The notes under the pieces: generated by a model
What the model saw: the letters and a program-made list of their open reading frames with translations, nothing else
What the model was told of the DNA's origin: nothing
The model's database searches: none
Shown: piece by piece, positions 29,440 to 39,862 of the stretch
Numbering within the stretch: position 1 is the stretch's first letter
Layout: each line of letters opens with the position of its first letter
Assembly: GCF_000239855.1 (NCBI RefSeq)
Contig: NZ_BADT01000204.1
Span: 1 to 46,890, forward strand
Direction of reading: 5' to 3'
DNA from: Pseudoalteromonas sp. BSi20652
GTDB lineage: Bacteria; Pseudomonadota; Gammaproteobacteria; Enterobacterales; Alteromonadaceae
Length of the DNA stretch: 46,890 bases
Translations under genes and position numbers: made by a program

Positions 29440-29808
29440 TTAAAACTTAAATCGTGCAACTTGCACTAAAATAACAATCCAACCAATAATAAAGCACAAC
29501 CCACCAAGCGGTGTTATCGGCCCTAGCCACTTCATATCTGTTAGAGCGAGTAAATATAAACTGCCACTAAAAAGTAGTGTGCCCGTTATAAAAAAGCCAC
29601 CAGCCCAACTCAGGTTTATGCCCCATTTAATTAAAATAGCCACCGCAATAAGTGCAAGGCCATGCACCATTTGATACTCAGCCGCGGTTTTAAAAACGCC
29701 CAGCGAATACTCTGATAATCGGCTTTTTAAACCATGGGCTGCAAAAGCACCAAGCATGACTGAAAGCATACAAAAAATACTGCCCATCATTAAAAATAAT
29801 TTAATCAT
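29440..29808 (-). CDS. ygdD: DUF423 membrane protein (YgdD)
   Basis: The 122 residues hold four membrane helices and the DUF423 signatures LGAFAAHGLKSRL, TAAEYQMVHGLALI, GTLLFSGSLYLLAL and GPITPLGGLCFIIGW. The function is unknown. Its start codon overlaps the hydrolase stop by one base (TAATG), indicating coupled translation. Confidence 0.94.
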   Translation of the reverse strand: MIKLFLMMGSIFCMLSVMLGAFAAHGLKSRLSEYSLGVFKTAAEYQMVHGLALIAVAILIKWGINLSWAGGFFITGTLLFSGSLYLLALTDMKWLGPITPLGGLCFIIGWIVILVQVARFKF

Positions 29809-30455
29809 TAATTACCCTTTAAATTTATATCTGCATTATTTTTAATAAATTTTACTGCGCCAAGTGCGGCAGCTTCCCTATTTTGTAATTCAGTAACGCC
29901 GCTTTTTTTACGCGGTTTAAGTGAGTGATCACCATCAGTTAACCATATGTACTGAGGTTGTTTTGACATAGCCATTGTTGCAAGTTCTTCACGAGTACCA
30001 AATGTATCTCGCTCGCCTTGTAATACTAAAAATGGGCAATCTATATCTGCAAAGTGATCGGTACGTAACGTTTCCGGCTTGCCCGGTGGATGAAACGGAT
30101 AACCAAATGCAAGTATGCCTAAAAGCGGGTAATTTGTTGAACAAGCTAGCATAGACGCCATTCGCCCGCCCATTGATTTACCGCCAATAAACAATGGCAA
30201 TTTAGGTTGAGCATGCGTTAATACTTGCTCGTAGTAAGCAAGTAACTTGGGGGCACGCTCCGGCGGGCGTCGCTTATTAGTTTGTTTGGCAATTTGCATA
30301 TATTCAAAATCAAATAGCCCAACATCAACCCCCTCCTCACTGATTAATTTTGCCATATGTTGCATAAAATCAGAGTCACTACCTGCACCGGCACCATGAG
30401 CAAAAATAAATTGCGCTACGCTAGGTTGTTTTGTGCTTTTTATCCATTCAATCAT
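29808..30455 (-). CDS. alpha/beta-hydrolase family protein (KANL3/Tex30-like)
   Basis: The 215 residues have an oxyanion-hole motif (FAHGAGAGSDSDFM), a nucleophile elbow GGKSMGGRMAS with Ser as nucleophile, LAFGYPFHPPGKPE, a C-terminal acid (LQGERDTFG) and a His (LTDGDHSLKPRKK). That matches the KANL3/Tex30-type hydrolase family. The substrate is unknown. It is inserted between gcvA (1-base gap) and ygdD (1-base overlap), so it is cotranscribed with them. Confidence 0.88.
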   Translation of the reverse strand: MIEWIKSTKQPSVAQFIFAHGAGAGSDSDFMQHMAKLISEEGVDVGLFDFEYMQIAKQTNKRRPPERAPKLLAYYEQVLTHAQPKLPLFIGGKSMGGRMASMLACSTNYPLLGILAFGYPFHPPGKPETLRTDHFADIDCPFLVLQGERDTFGTREELATMAMSKQPQYIWLTDGDHSLKPRKKSGVTELQNREAAALGAVKFIKNNADINLKGN

Positions 30456-30456
30456 A

Positions 30457-31353
30457 TTAATATTCTTGCTCTTGCTCTACTAAACTCAGCATCCACTCTT
30501 TAAACGAGACTATTTTACCAAGCTCCGTTTGCGATTCACGAAGCACTAAGTAATATGCATTTTTACTTTCTAAACTGTGATTAAACGGAATAACCAAACG
30601 CCCTGCATCTATGTCGGGTTTAGCTAATACACTATTACCAATTGCTACACCTTGACCATGAACGGCAGCTTGTAACACCATTGATGAGTGGCTAAAAATA
30701 GGTCCTTGGTTTACTTGTACATTACGAACACCAGCCGTTTTCATCCATGTTTTCCAGTTTTTACGTGTGGTATCGTGTAGTAGCGTGTGATGAATTAAAT
30801 CACTTGGCTGATTAAGTGGCTTAGGACCACTCAATAACATAGGGCTGCACAATGGCACTAAATACTCGGTGTGTAATTTATAAGTTTGCACCCCACTCCA
30901 ATGACCACGCCCGTAATAAATAGCGATGTCTACGTCATCAGTTAGTGAATTTTCATCTTGATCTTGTGCTTTTATCCTTACATCAATTTCGGGGTGCAAT
31001 TCATTAAATAAACTTAAGCGCGGGACAAGCCATTGAATAGCAAAACTTGGTGTTAGGCTTACTGTTAATGAACCTTTAGCACCACGGGCTAGTAGCTTTT
31101 CAGTCGCATCAATAAGCTGAGTAAAAATCTCTTTTATATCTAAAAAATAGCCTTGGCCTTCTTCAGTTAATAATAATGAGCGGTTTTTACGTAAAAACAA
31201 CTTTAAACCTAAATGCTCTTCAAGTGTTTTTATTTGATGACTTACTGCCGCCTGCGTTACATAAAGCTCCTCTGCTGCCTTAGTAAAACTTAAATGACGC
31301 GCAGCCGCTTCAAAGGCTTTTAATGCGTTTAATGGAGGTACCCGTCTTGACAT
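30457..31353 (-). CDS. gcvA: LysR-type transcriptional regulator GcvA
   Basis: The 298 residues start MSRRVPPLNALKAFEAAA, matching E. coli GcvA closely, with a winged helix (FTKAAEELYVTQAAVSHQIK) and a substrate-binding domain (SLTPSFAIQWLVPRLSLF, DVDIAIYYGRGHW, HTLLHDTTRKNW, VLQAAVHGQGVAIGN). A start 3 codons upstream (31362) is open but not conserved. GcvA controls the glycine cleavage genes in E. coli; no gcvTHP lies in this window. It heads a four-gene unit that ends with rlmM. Confidence 0.94.
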   Translation of the reverse strand: MSRRVPPLNALKAFEAAARHLSFTKAAEELYVTQAAVSHQIKTLEEHLGLKLFLRKNRSLLLTEEGQGYFLDIKEIFTQLIDATEKLLARGAKGSLTVSLTPSFAIQWLVPRLSLFNELHPEIDVRIKAQDQDENSLTDDVDIAIYYGRGHWSGVQTYKLHTEYLVPLCSPMLLSGPKPLNQPSDLIHHTLLHDTTRKNWKTWMKTAGVRNVQVNQGPIFSHSSMVLQAAVHGQGVAIGNSVLAKPDIDAGRLVIPFNHSLESKNAYYLVLRESQTELGKIVSFKEWMLSLVEQEQEY

Positions 31354-31430
31354 AATAACCAAGCTTAGAATTAGTTTTTCTTATGCATGAGATTATATAC
31401 ATCATATAAGTTTGTGTATATTAAAGGCAT

Positions 31431-31456
31431 AAAAAAAGCGACCTGAGTCGCTTTTT
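31431..31456 (-). terminator. terminator downstream of kdsA
   Basis: A stem AAAAGCGAC/GTCGCTTTT with loop CTGA, flanked by A and T runs on both sides, lies 18 bases after the kdsA stop. The symmetric structure could work in both directions. Confidence 0.88.
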
Positions 31457-31474
31457 AATAAACATCATGCTCAA

Positions 31475-32329
<855 letters not shown>

Positions 32330-32338
32330 TTAAATTCC

Positions 32339-33591
32339 TTAGGGTGCAACTGCTTGCATCATTAATCCACAAATATAAGCCATATAAGTACCCACACCAT
32401 AACCCAGTACAGCTAACAGAACACCAACAGGCGCAAGCGAAGGGTGAAATGCTGATGCTACAACAGGTGCAGACGCTGCGCCGCCCACATTAGCTTGAGA
32501 GCCCACTGCCATATAAAATAACGGAGCTTTAATTAATTTAGCCACTACTAGCATTATACTTGCGTGCACTAACATCCAAATGGCACCCACTAAAAATAAC
32601 CCTGGGTTATTAAAAATAGCGGTTACATTCATATGCAAACCAATCGATGCAACTAAAATATACAAAAAGCTAGAGGCTACTTTTGAAGCGCCAAACGCTT
32701 CTATTTGTCTAACTTTAGTAAACGATAAGCCTATGCCAATCGTTGTTGATATAACAATTAGCCAAAAGAATTTACTGTTTAAGCTGTATTCTTTTGCCCA
32801 CTCATAAGTAGTACCAAAGTACGGACCTAAAAAGTCAGCACAAAAATGGGCTAAGCCGGTTATACCAAATGCAATTGCAAGCAGCATCATGTAATCGTTA
32901 AGAGTAGGAATACGTGCATGCTCGGCGTGATAGGCTTCAACACGTTTTTTAAATCTTCAATTGCGCTTGTATCTGCACCCGTCGCTGCATCAATCTTTTT
33001 ATGATTTGCTGCCATTAACAATAAAACAGCCATCCAAATATTCGCGACTATTACATCAACTGTAACCATTACAGAAAATATATCACCACCCACTTCAAAC
33101 ATTTCTTTCATTGAGGCTTGGTTAGCACCGCCGCCAATCCAGCTACCTGCAACAGTTGTCATTCCACGCCAAACAGCATCTGGACCATGCCCACCAACAA
33201 TATTTGGATCAAAGACACTCACAACTAAAATAGCTAATGGCCCACCAATAACAATACCTAATGTACCCACTAAAAACATAATGAGTGCTTTAGGACCTAA
33301 GTTAATAATCGCTTTTAAATCAATACTAATGGTAAGTAGTATTAAACAAGCAGGCAGTAAATAGCGCGAAGCAACGTAATAAACATTGGATTTGTTACCA
33401 TCGACAATACCAAAGGTATTTAATAACGAAGGTAAAAAGTAACACAGTAGTAAAGCAGGTACATATTTATAAAATCGTTTTAAAGCTGGCCGCTCACTGT
33501 TTGAGGTTTTAAAAATAAACCCTAAAATAACAGCAAGTAAACCAAGCACAACAGCATCATTTGTTATTAATGCACTTTGTGTTTCAACCAT
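32339..33591 (-). CDS. DUF819 family membrane protein, reading frame interrupted
   Basis: An integral membrane protein family of unknown function (YjcL-like). The first part, from ATG 33591, has about six helices, contains GAWRG-like signature VWRGMTTVAGSWIGGGANQ, and drifts out of frame after TSAIEDLK, ending at 32887. The second part starts in frame with ATG 32890 and has the QANVGGAASAPVVASAFHP signature. Adding one A to the A6 run (complement of 32945-32950) joins them as EDLKKRVEAYHAEHARIP...LNDYMMLLA, a single ~417-residue protein. The interrupted site is an in-frame A AAA AAC. The gene lies between sirB1 and kdsA, 9 bases before kdsA, where most relatives have nothing. Confidence 0.82.
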
Positions 33592-33606
33592 AACTATTCC
33601 TATTTC

Positions 33607-34434
33607 TTAATGGTGAGTTTTATTATTATCTTCTAGTTCTTCTATTTGGTGCTGAATTATCTCTATTGCAGGATCGTCCGGACACTCATCTATAAAAAAC
33701 TGTAAATCATCACGTGCCATTTTAGGGCAATCAAGTTGATTTAATAAGTAACCTCTGTCGCGTCTCTCATACGGGTCATCGCCTATTAACTCCATAAGCA
33801 TTTCTACACAGTGCAAAGCATGACCAAATTTACTTTCACTAATAAAAGACCACTTTTGCTGAGCTAAAAATAGCTTATAAACTTCATCATCAAAAATTAG
33901 TTCTAAAGGTTCTTGCTCTTGGCCATCATCTTCGTCAGCATTTTCAGGGATGATATACCAGCTTTGTTGCCCGCTACTTGGCTCAATTATATACCCTTCT
34001 TCGTCACTAATCGCCACATGAACACCGACATCCCCTTGTGTAATACTAAGGTTTGCATCAAAGTTAGCGTGTTGTAAAAAATGAAAAAGTATGATTGCAA
34101 GTGCGGTAGGAGAACCGCTACGCATAGAAAGTATATAACTTAACGTATTTAATTTGTATTCAGGCACCTTTAAGCCTGAGGCACTAAATAGCCAATCGCT
34201 ATAAAACATATCTAATAATTTTTCGAGGCGATCGTGCTCATCACTCACTTTTAAACACAGCACTGAAATTTGCTGTTCAAAGCCAGTTAAAGTTTCATAA
34301 CATGATGTTAAATCAATCTGAGGGTCCCATTTCGATTCTGCTTTAATACAGCGGTAAATCGCTGGTGGTGTAAATTCATCGTAAGCATCATCAAGATAAG
34401 ATTCATCGTGTTCGTCAAACCCGAGGGTAGTCAT
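33607..34434 (-). CDS. sirB1: SirB1/YchA family protein (transglutaminase-like, TPR)
   Basis: The 275 residues have a transglutaminase-like N-terminal region (SYILSMRSGSPTALAIILFHFL, QGDVGVHVAISDEEGYIIEPSSG) and a C-terminal helical, TPR-like part (RRDRGYLLNQLDCPKMARDDLQFFI). This matches YchA/SirB1, normally encoded between prmC and kdsA. The biochemical role is not known. In this genome sirB2 lies upstream, and the DUF819 gene lies 15 bases downstream. Confidence 0.9.
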   Translation of the reverse strand: MTTLGFDEHDESYLDDAYDEFTPPAIYRCIKAESKWDPQIDLTSCYETLTGFEQQISVLCLKVSDEHDRLEKLLDMFYSDWLFSASGLKVPEYKLNTLSYILSMRSGSPTALAIILFHFLQHANFDANLSITQGDVGVHVAISDEEGYIIEPSSGQQSWYIIPENADEDDGQEQEPLELIFDDEVYKLFLAQQKWSFISESKFGHALHCVEMLMELIGDDPYERRDRGYLLNQLDCPKMARDDLQFFIDECPDDPAIEIIQHQIEELEDNNKTHH

Positions 34435-34533
34435 TAATACTGCAACATTCTAGAAAACGAAGGCGTAGTTTACCTAACTTTAAAGCCATATACCAATATA
34501 GCGATGTTTTTGAATATTTGGCTGAGCGGAAGT

Positions 34534-34570
34534 AAAACTTGAGCTTTATAAAACAATTATAAAGCTCAAG
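34534..34570 (-). terminator. terminator-like hairpin between sirB2 and sirB1
   Basis: CTTGAGCTTTATA and TATAAAGCTCAAG form a perfect 13-bp inverted repeat with a 7-base loop. On the minus strand the stem is followed by TTTTA. It lies just after sirB2 and about 100 bases before sirB1, so sirB1 probably has its own promoter or depends on read-through. Confidence 0.7.
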
Positions 34571-34584
34571 CAGTCAGGTATTAC

Positions 34585-34959
34585 TTAAAGTAATAAAGCT
34601 GACTTAGCGATAGCTAAATAACCTATCGTAAAAATAACAGCAGTATTAACTAAAACGTAAGCAATCTTAGCGCTCATTTTAGTTTGTCTGGCGCTTTTAG
34701 CCCCAATACCGATATATATAACCACTAAAATTATTTTCTCTAATAGCCAATATTGTTCAAACGGGTTTATTTTAGCCATAAATATAAGTGTAAGTGCAGA
34801 CACCAATAACAAAGTATCTATACTGTGACTACCAATCATTATCACTTTATTTTTTGCTAATTTGCCACTGCCCATTCGCGAAAAAGCGCGAACATAAAAT
34901 AAAATCACACTTAACATCGCAATTGCCATGTGCGAGTGCTTTACTGCTAAATAATCCAT
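34585..34959 (-). CDS. sirB2: SirB2 family membrane protein
   Basis: The 124 residues contain four membrane helices and the SirB2 pattern: YLAVKHSHMAIAMLSVILF, VRAFSRM, MIGSHSIDTLLLVSA and KIILVVIYIGIG. Family function is unknown. It is part of the prmC-sirB2-sirB1 order typical of gammaproteobacteria, but here a regulator gene separates it from prmC. ATG start with 29 bases to the upstream stop. Confidence 0.9.
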   Translation of the reverse strand: MDYLAVKHSHMAIAMLSVILFYVRAFSRMGSGKLAKNKVIMIGSHSIDTLLLVSALTLIFMAKINPFEQYWLLEKIILVVIYIGIGAKSARQTKMSAKIAYVLVNTAVIFTIGYLAIAKSALLL

Positions 34960-34988
34960 ATGCCTCTGTGCTTCTGTTTTATTAAAAT

Positions 34989-36533
34989 CTAATCAGAATA
35001 ACGACTCAATACCGCTTCTAATTCATCAAGCTTGTCGTTAAATACGTCAACCAATTTTGGCTCAAAGTGAGTGCCTTTTTGAGCGTTGATTTCATCAACC
35101 ACATTTTGCAATGTCCAGGGCTCTTTATAACATCGTTTGTGGCGAAGTGCATCGTATACATCAGCAAGCGCAACTATACGGCCAAATATATTAATTTGAG
35201 TTCCGCTTAAGCCACGTGGATATCCGGTTCCATCCCACTTTTCATGATGTTCTTTAGCAATAATTGCACCTGCTCCAACAATTTCATGAGGGGAGTCTTT
35301 TAAAATAACGTAACCTTTATCAGTATGAGTCTTCATTGCTTCCCATTCATGGGCATCAAGTTTTGTAGGCTTATTTAAAATAGCATCTGGAATACCCACC
35401 TTGCCCACATCATGTAAAGGGGATGCTAACCTAACTAAATCCGCATCATGTTTAGACAAACCATAACCCTTAGCAAGTATATAGCAAATATGCGCTACAC
35501 GTTTAACATGGTTGCCTGTGTCCGTTGAACGCTGTTCTACGGCTTCACTTAACCTGTAAACAAGTTCTTGCTGAGTCGCTTCAATTTCTGATTGAAGTTG
35601 CACGTTTTCAAAGGCTAGTTGTACATTTTGAGAAAATATTTCAATTAAATGTCGCTGTGTATCAGTTAAATCTTTAGGTATCCCTGATATAAACAGCATA
35701 GAATTATGATTGTACTCACTACTGCAGTAGGCAAATAAATAATTATCTTTATAAATAATACTCTTCTCAGTCAGTGCTTGATGACAAGCAGATAACTGTT
35801 CTGTTTGTAATACATCATTGAGTTCCTTACCTTCACTTTTTTCAAAGTCACCGGTACCCGAAAATACAATTAACTTTTCATTATTTTGTGCTTCAGGATT
35901 TTGCGCTACTAAGGTAGTTGCATACATTGCTTGATCTGCAATACCCAACAAAGATGTTAGTTGCTGCATTACCCCTTCAATAAATTGCTCTATAGAATGA
36001 GCAGAAAATATATTACGAGAGGCTATAATTATTTTCTCTAGCCCTTCTCGTGACTGCTCAATTGAAATAATATCTCGATATGAGCGCAGGCTTGACATAA
36101 TAACAGTAAATAATTTTTGAGCCGTTAGCTCTGTTTTTGATTTGTAATCGTTAATATCATAATTAATAATTACTTGTCGTTCAGGTGCTTGACCAGGTTG
36201 GCCTGTCCTTAAAATAATTCGAATATGATTATTTTTAGCTTCTTCACGAATAAACTTAGCAACTTGTAAACCGGCATCATCGGTTTCCATTACTACATCA
36301 AGTAGTACAATGGCTGCATCAGGATGCTCTTTTATGAGCTCTTTTGCTTCAGCTCCAGAATAAGCACTAATAAATTCTAGGCGTTTATTTTGAAACTCAA
36401 AATCACTCAATGCTAGTTTTGTAACAGCATGAACTTCAGGTTCATCATCAACGATTAATACTTTCCAGGTACCAAGTTCAATCTCATTGATTGTTTCTTC
36501 TGGCTCATCTGAAAATAAAAAATCACCCATCAT
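34989..36533 (-). CDS. response regulator with DUF3369 and HD-GYP domain
   Basis: Predicted c-di-GMP phosphodiesterase controlled by phosphorylation. The 514 residues have a receiver (acidic pair D29/D30 in LIVDDEPE, phospho-acceptor D79 in VLLDVVM, Lys131 in DYKSK), a DUF3369 sensor-like middle region (about 160-315), and an HD-GYP domain with HDVGKVGIPD (HD 374-375), HH at 429-430 and GYP at 437-439 in WDGTGYPRG, all catalytic residues intact. Two ATGs start the frame; either could be used. No histidine kinase gene is adjacent. It sits between prmC and sirB2, interrupting an otherwise conserved gene order. Confidence 0.95.
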   Translation of the reverse strand: MMGDFLFSDEPEETINEIELGTWKVLIVDDEPEVHAVTKLALSDFEFQNKRLEFISAYSGAEAKELIKEHPDAAIVLLDVVMETDDAGLQVAKFIREEAKNNHIRIILRTGQPGQAPERQVIINYDINDYKSKTELTAQKLFTVIMSSLRSYRDIISIEQSREGLEKIIIASRNIFSAHSIEQFIEGVMQQLTSLLGIADQAMYATTLVAQNPEAQNNEKLIVFSGTGDFEKSEGKELNDVLQTEQLSACHQALTEKSIIYKDNYLFAYCSSEYNHNSMLFISGIPKDLTDTQRHLIEIFSQNVQLAFENVQLQSEIEATQQELVYRLSEAVEQRSTDTGNHVKRVAHICYILAKGYGLSKHDADLVRLASPLHDVGKVGIPDAILNKPTKLDAHEWEAMKTHTDKGYVILKDSPHEIVGAGAIIAKEHHEKWDGTGYPRGLSGTQINIFGRIVALADVYDALRHKRCYKEPWTLQNVVDEINAQKGTHFEPKLVDVFNDKLDELEAVLSRYSD

Positions 36534-36587
36534 AGTCGAAATTCCTTCATGGCATTATTTAACGCACTAGCAGGCAATTATTATTCT

Positions 36588-37427
36588 TTAGGGCCACTGT
36601 GCAAGTGTTACACGGTCATTGTTACCAAAGTCTATCACTGTTTTAATATTCACAAATGCCATCTTTTTAAAAAAATGACGAACAGCTTCACCTTGCTCAA
36701 AACCGTGTTCTATTAAAAGATAGCCACTAGATAACAAATAGTCACGTGATTGTGTAATTATTTGTTTAATATCAGACATTCCACAATCATCAGCCACTAA
36801 TGCCGACAAAGGCTCAAAGCGCACATCGCCCTGATTTAAATGTATATCATTGCTTTCTATATAAGGCGGGTTGGTGACAATTAGGTTGAATTTCTCACCA
36901 TGCAACTCGCTAAACCAGTTACTTTGCTTAACGTGCACATTATTAATTGCCAACCGCTGTTGGTTACGTGTAGCAAGTGCAACTGCATCGCTTACTCTAT
37001 CTACTGCAATAATTTGCCAATTAGGCATTTCACTACCCAGTGCCAACGCAATTGCGCCAGTACCAGTGCCTAAATCAAGTACTTTAGCTTTGGCAGGTAC
37101 AGTCACTTCAAGTGCTTGTTCTACTAACGTTTCAGTATCAGGTCGAGGTATTAAAGTTGTTGCGTTAACTTCAAGCGATAAACTCCAAAATTCACGTTGC
37201 CCCGTAATATGTGCAACAGGTTCACCGTTTAAACGTCTTTGAATAAATACATTAAATTGCGATTGTTGCTCATCACTAAGCACATGTTCTGGCCAAGTAA
37301 AAAGGTAACTGCGAGGTTTTTGAAGTATATGAAGAAGTAAAACTTGTGCATCTAATTTAGCACTTTCGCTGCTAGGTGCTAATAAATTAGCGCCTGCAGC
37401 AATAGCTTGTTCAAGAGTTTGGCTCAC
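36588..37427 (-). CDS. prmC: release factor glutamine methyltransferase PrmC
   Basis: Methylates the Gln of the GGQ motif of release factors RF1 and RF2. The 279 residues include the SAM-binding VLDLGTGTGAIALALG and the catalytic NPPY motif (near residue 185, VTNPPYIES). An N-terminal helical substrate domain (LLLHILQKPRSYLFTW) and the IPRPDTETLVE signature are also present. It starts 2 bases after the prfA stop, so enzyme and substrate are encoded together. Confidence 0.97.
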   Translation of the reverse strand: MSQTLEQAIAAGANLLAPSSESAKLDAQVLLLHILQKPRSYLFTWPEHVLSDEQQSQFNVFIQRRLNGEPVAHITGQREFWSLSLEVNATTLIPRPDTETLVEQALEVTVPAKAKVLDLGTGTGAIALALGSEMPNWQIIAVDRVSDAVALATRNQQRLAINNVHVKQSNWFSELHGEKFNLIVTNPPYIESNDIHLNQGDVRFEPLSALVADDCGMSDIKQIITQSRDYLLSSGYLLIEHGFEQGEAVRHFFKKMAFVNIKTVIDFGNNDRVTLAQWP

Positions 37428-37429
37428 GA

Positions 37430-38515
37430 TTACTCGTCGCCCATAGCCGCTAATAAGTCAGCTTGATGTTCTTGCATTAATGGCTCAATAATCGCACTTA
37501 AATCACCGGCTACCACTTCGTTTAAACGATAAAGTGTTAAGTTAATACGGTGATCGGTAATACGACCTTGTGGGTAGTTATAAGTACGAATACGCTCAGA
37601 ACGATCGCCACTACCAACTAAGTCACGACGTTCAGAGGCTTCTGCCGCATGGCGTTTTTCATCTTCAGCCTGTTGCAAACGTGCTGCAAGTACTGACATC
37701 GCTTTAGCACGGTTTTTATGCTGTGAACGCTGATCCTGACACTCAACCACAACACCGGTAGGTATATGTGTAAGTCGAATAGCAGAATCTGTTTTATTAA
37801 CGTGCTGACCACCCGCGCCTGATGCACGAAATGTATCAACTTTTAAATCTGCGGTATTAATTTGTATCGCTTCGGCCTCTGGCACTTCCGCCATTACCGC
37901 AACAGTACACGCAGAGGTATGGACTCGCCCTTGTGACTCAGTTTCTGGCACACGTTGTACGCGGTGTACACCTGATTCAAACTTTAATTGACCGTAAACG
38001 CCTTCTCCACTGATGTTCGCAATAACTTCTTTGTAACCACCGTGCTCACCTTCATTGGTGCTGACAACTTCTACTTTCCATTTTTTAGTTTCTGCATAGC
38101 GGCTGTACATACGAAATAAATCGCCAGCAAAAATAGCCGCTTCGTCACCGCCTGTTCCAGCGCGTACTTCAACAAACACGTTGTTGTTATCTCGCGGATC
38201 TTTTGGCAACATTAATACTTGAATTTGATCTTCAATTACCAAAATTTGTGCTTTCGCTTCTTTATATTCTTCTTGCGCCATTTCACGCATTTCAGGGTCA
38301 GAATCTTTAAGCATTTCTTCTGCACTAGCTAAATCATCTTGCGTTTCTTTGTAAGTTAAAAACGTTTTTACAATCTCTTCAAGCTCAGAATATTCTTTTG
38401 AAAGTCCTCGAAAACGATTTTGATCACTAATGACCGACGGGTCGCTTAGCAGCGCTTGTACTTCTTCGTAACGCTCTACTAAGGTTTCTAATTTATTATA
38501 AACAGACTCTTTCAT
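37430..38515 (-). CDS. prfA: peptide chain release factor 1
   Basis: Terminates translation at UAA and UAG. The 361 residues equal the usual length. The peptidyl-tRNA hydrolysis motif GGQ is in [15 protein letters not shown] (near residue 235) and the stop-codon recognition PET is in [15 protein letters not shown], as expected for RF1. Gene order hemA-prfA-prmC is conserved; gaps are 7 and 2 bases. Confidence 0.98.
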   Translation of the reverse strand: MKESVYNKLETLVERYEEVQALLSDPSVISDQNRFRGLSKEYSELEEIVKTFLTYKETQDDLASAEEMLKDSDPEMREMAQEEYKEAKAQILVIEDQIQVLMLPKDPRDNNNVFVEVRAGTGGDEAAIFAGDLFRMYSRYAETKKWKVEVVSTNEGEHGGYKEVIANISGEGVYGQLKFESGVHRVQRVPETESQGRVHTSACTVAVMAEVPEAEAIQINTADLKVDTFRASGAGGQHVNKTDSAIRLTHIPTGVVVECQDQRSQHKNRAKAMSVLAARLQQAEDEKRHAAEASERRDLVGSGDRSERIRTYNYPQGRITDHRINLTLYRLNEVVAGDLSAIIEPLMQEHQADLLAAMGDE

Positions 38516-38522
38516 TTAACGG

Positions 38523-39779
38523 TTATTCCTGATCAATACCTAACATTTTTTTCAACTGGTTTAGCTGCGCCACTTCACCTTTTTTCGCTGCGTCTTGTAT
38601 TGCACAGGTAGGCGCGTGCATTAAGCGATTGGTTAATTTATTGGCGAGCTCTAATATAATTTTTTCTGCATCTTTACCTGTATTTAACTGACTAACAGCA
38701 CGCTCTACAAGTTCTGACTTAATTGTTTGTACATCGTTTCGATAATGGCGAATTAAATCTACCGAATCGAGTGAGCGCATCCACATTGCAAATTCTTTGG
38801 TGCGTTCAGTAATAATTATTTGCGCTTGCTGTGCAGCTTGCTCACGCGCTGCCATATTCTCGCTTACAATGGTTTGTAAGTCATCAACGGAATATAAATA
38901 GGCAGCATCTAGCTCACCTACTTGGCTTTCTATATCGCGCGGAACTGCGATATCTATAAATAGCATAGGCTTGTGACGGCGTTGCTTAAGCGCTTGCTCA
39001 ACCACCCCTTTGCCAATAATAGGTAAAGTACTGGCGGTAGAACTAATGACTATATCGGCTTCATGTAAACGCTCTGGTAACTGTGCAAGTGCGATAACAT
39101 CTGCCGACACTTCATCAGCAAGGCTGCGTGCACGTTCAATTGTTCGGTTAGCGACCGTTATTTTTTTAGGCTCATTTTGATATAAATGTTTAGCAACCAG
39201 TTCAATGGTTTCACCCGCACCGATCAATAACACCTTTGTTTGATCAAGTTTTCCATAAATGTGTTTTGCTAAGTTAACAGCCGCAAATGCGACCGACACC
39301 GCACTTGCGCCTATATTTGTTTCAGTGCGAACTTGTTTCGCTACCGAAAAGGTTTTTTGAAACAGCCTATCAAAAGTGACACCTATTGCATCGTGGGTTT
39401 TAGCACTAAAAAACGATTGCTTTATTTGCCCTAAAATTTGCGGCTCGCCTAACACAAGAGAATCCAACCCACACGCTACGCGCATTAAGTGGTTAATGGC
39501 GTCATTACCTTCATGGCAGTATATATTGCTGCTCAGTTCATGTTCATCCAAACCATGGAAACTGGCAAGCCACGTTAACAGTGTTTGGGAATTTTGCTGA
39601 GCAAGGCTACAATAGATTTCAGTTCGATTACAGGTAGACACAATAACCGCTTCATTAAAGTCGGCATGGCCACTTAATTGTTGCAACGCTTCTGAAATTT
39701 GTTCAGGCGAAAAAGCCACTTTTTCACGTAATTCTACGGAAGCGGTTTTGTGATTTATACCTAGTGCTATTATGGTCAT
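38523..39779 (-). CDS. hemA: glutamyl-tRNA reductase HemA
   Basis: First committed step of C5 heme synthesis, reducing glutamyl-tRNA to glutamate-1-semialdehyde with NADPH. The 418 residues begin MTIIALGINHKTASVELRE, like E. coli HemA. A TTG three codons upstream (39788) is open but not conserved. The catalytic Cys is in IVSTCNRTEIYC, with the NADPH-binding GAGETIELVAKHLY and the DIAVPRDIE segment. It heads the hemA-prfA-prmC unit and is divergent from lolB across about 80 bases. Confidence 0.97.
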   Translation of the reverse strand: MTIIALGINHKTASVELREKVAFSPEQISEALQQLSGHADFNEAVIVSTCNRTEIYCSLAQQNSQTLLTWLASFHGLDEHELSSNIYCHEGNDAINHLMRVACGLDSLVLGEPQILGQIKQSFFSAKTHDAIGVTFDRLFQKTFSVAKQVRTETNIGASAVSVAFAAVNLAKHIYGKLDQTKVLLIGAGETIELVAKHLYQNEPKKITVANRTIERARSLADEVSADVIALAQLPERLHEADIVISSTASTLPIIGKGVVEQALKQRRHKPMLFIDIAVPRDIESQVGELDAAYLYSVDDLQTIVSENMAAREQAAQQAQIIITERTKEFAMWMRSLDSVDLIRHYRNDVQTIKSELVERAVSQLNTGKDAEKIILELANKLTNRLMHAPTCAIQDAAKKGEVAQLNQLKKMLGIDQE

Positions 39780-39862
39780 ATTTGCCAAATATTGCTGAGC
39801 CCTACTTCAAAGGCGGTAATTTTACCAAAAATCAGCGGAATATGGAAAGTAAGGAACAACAT

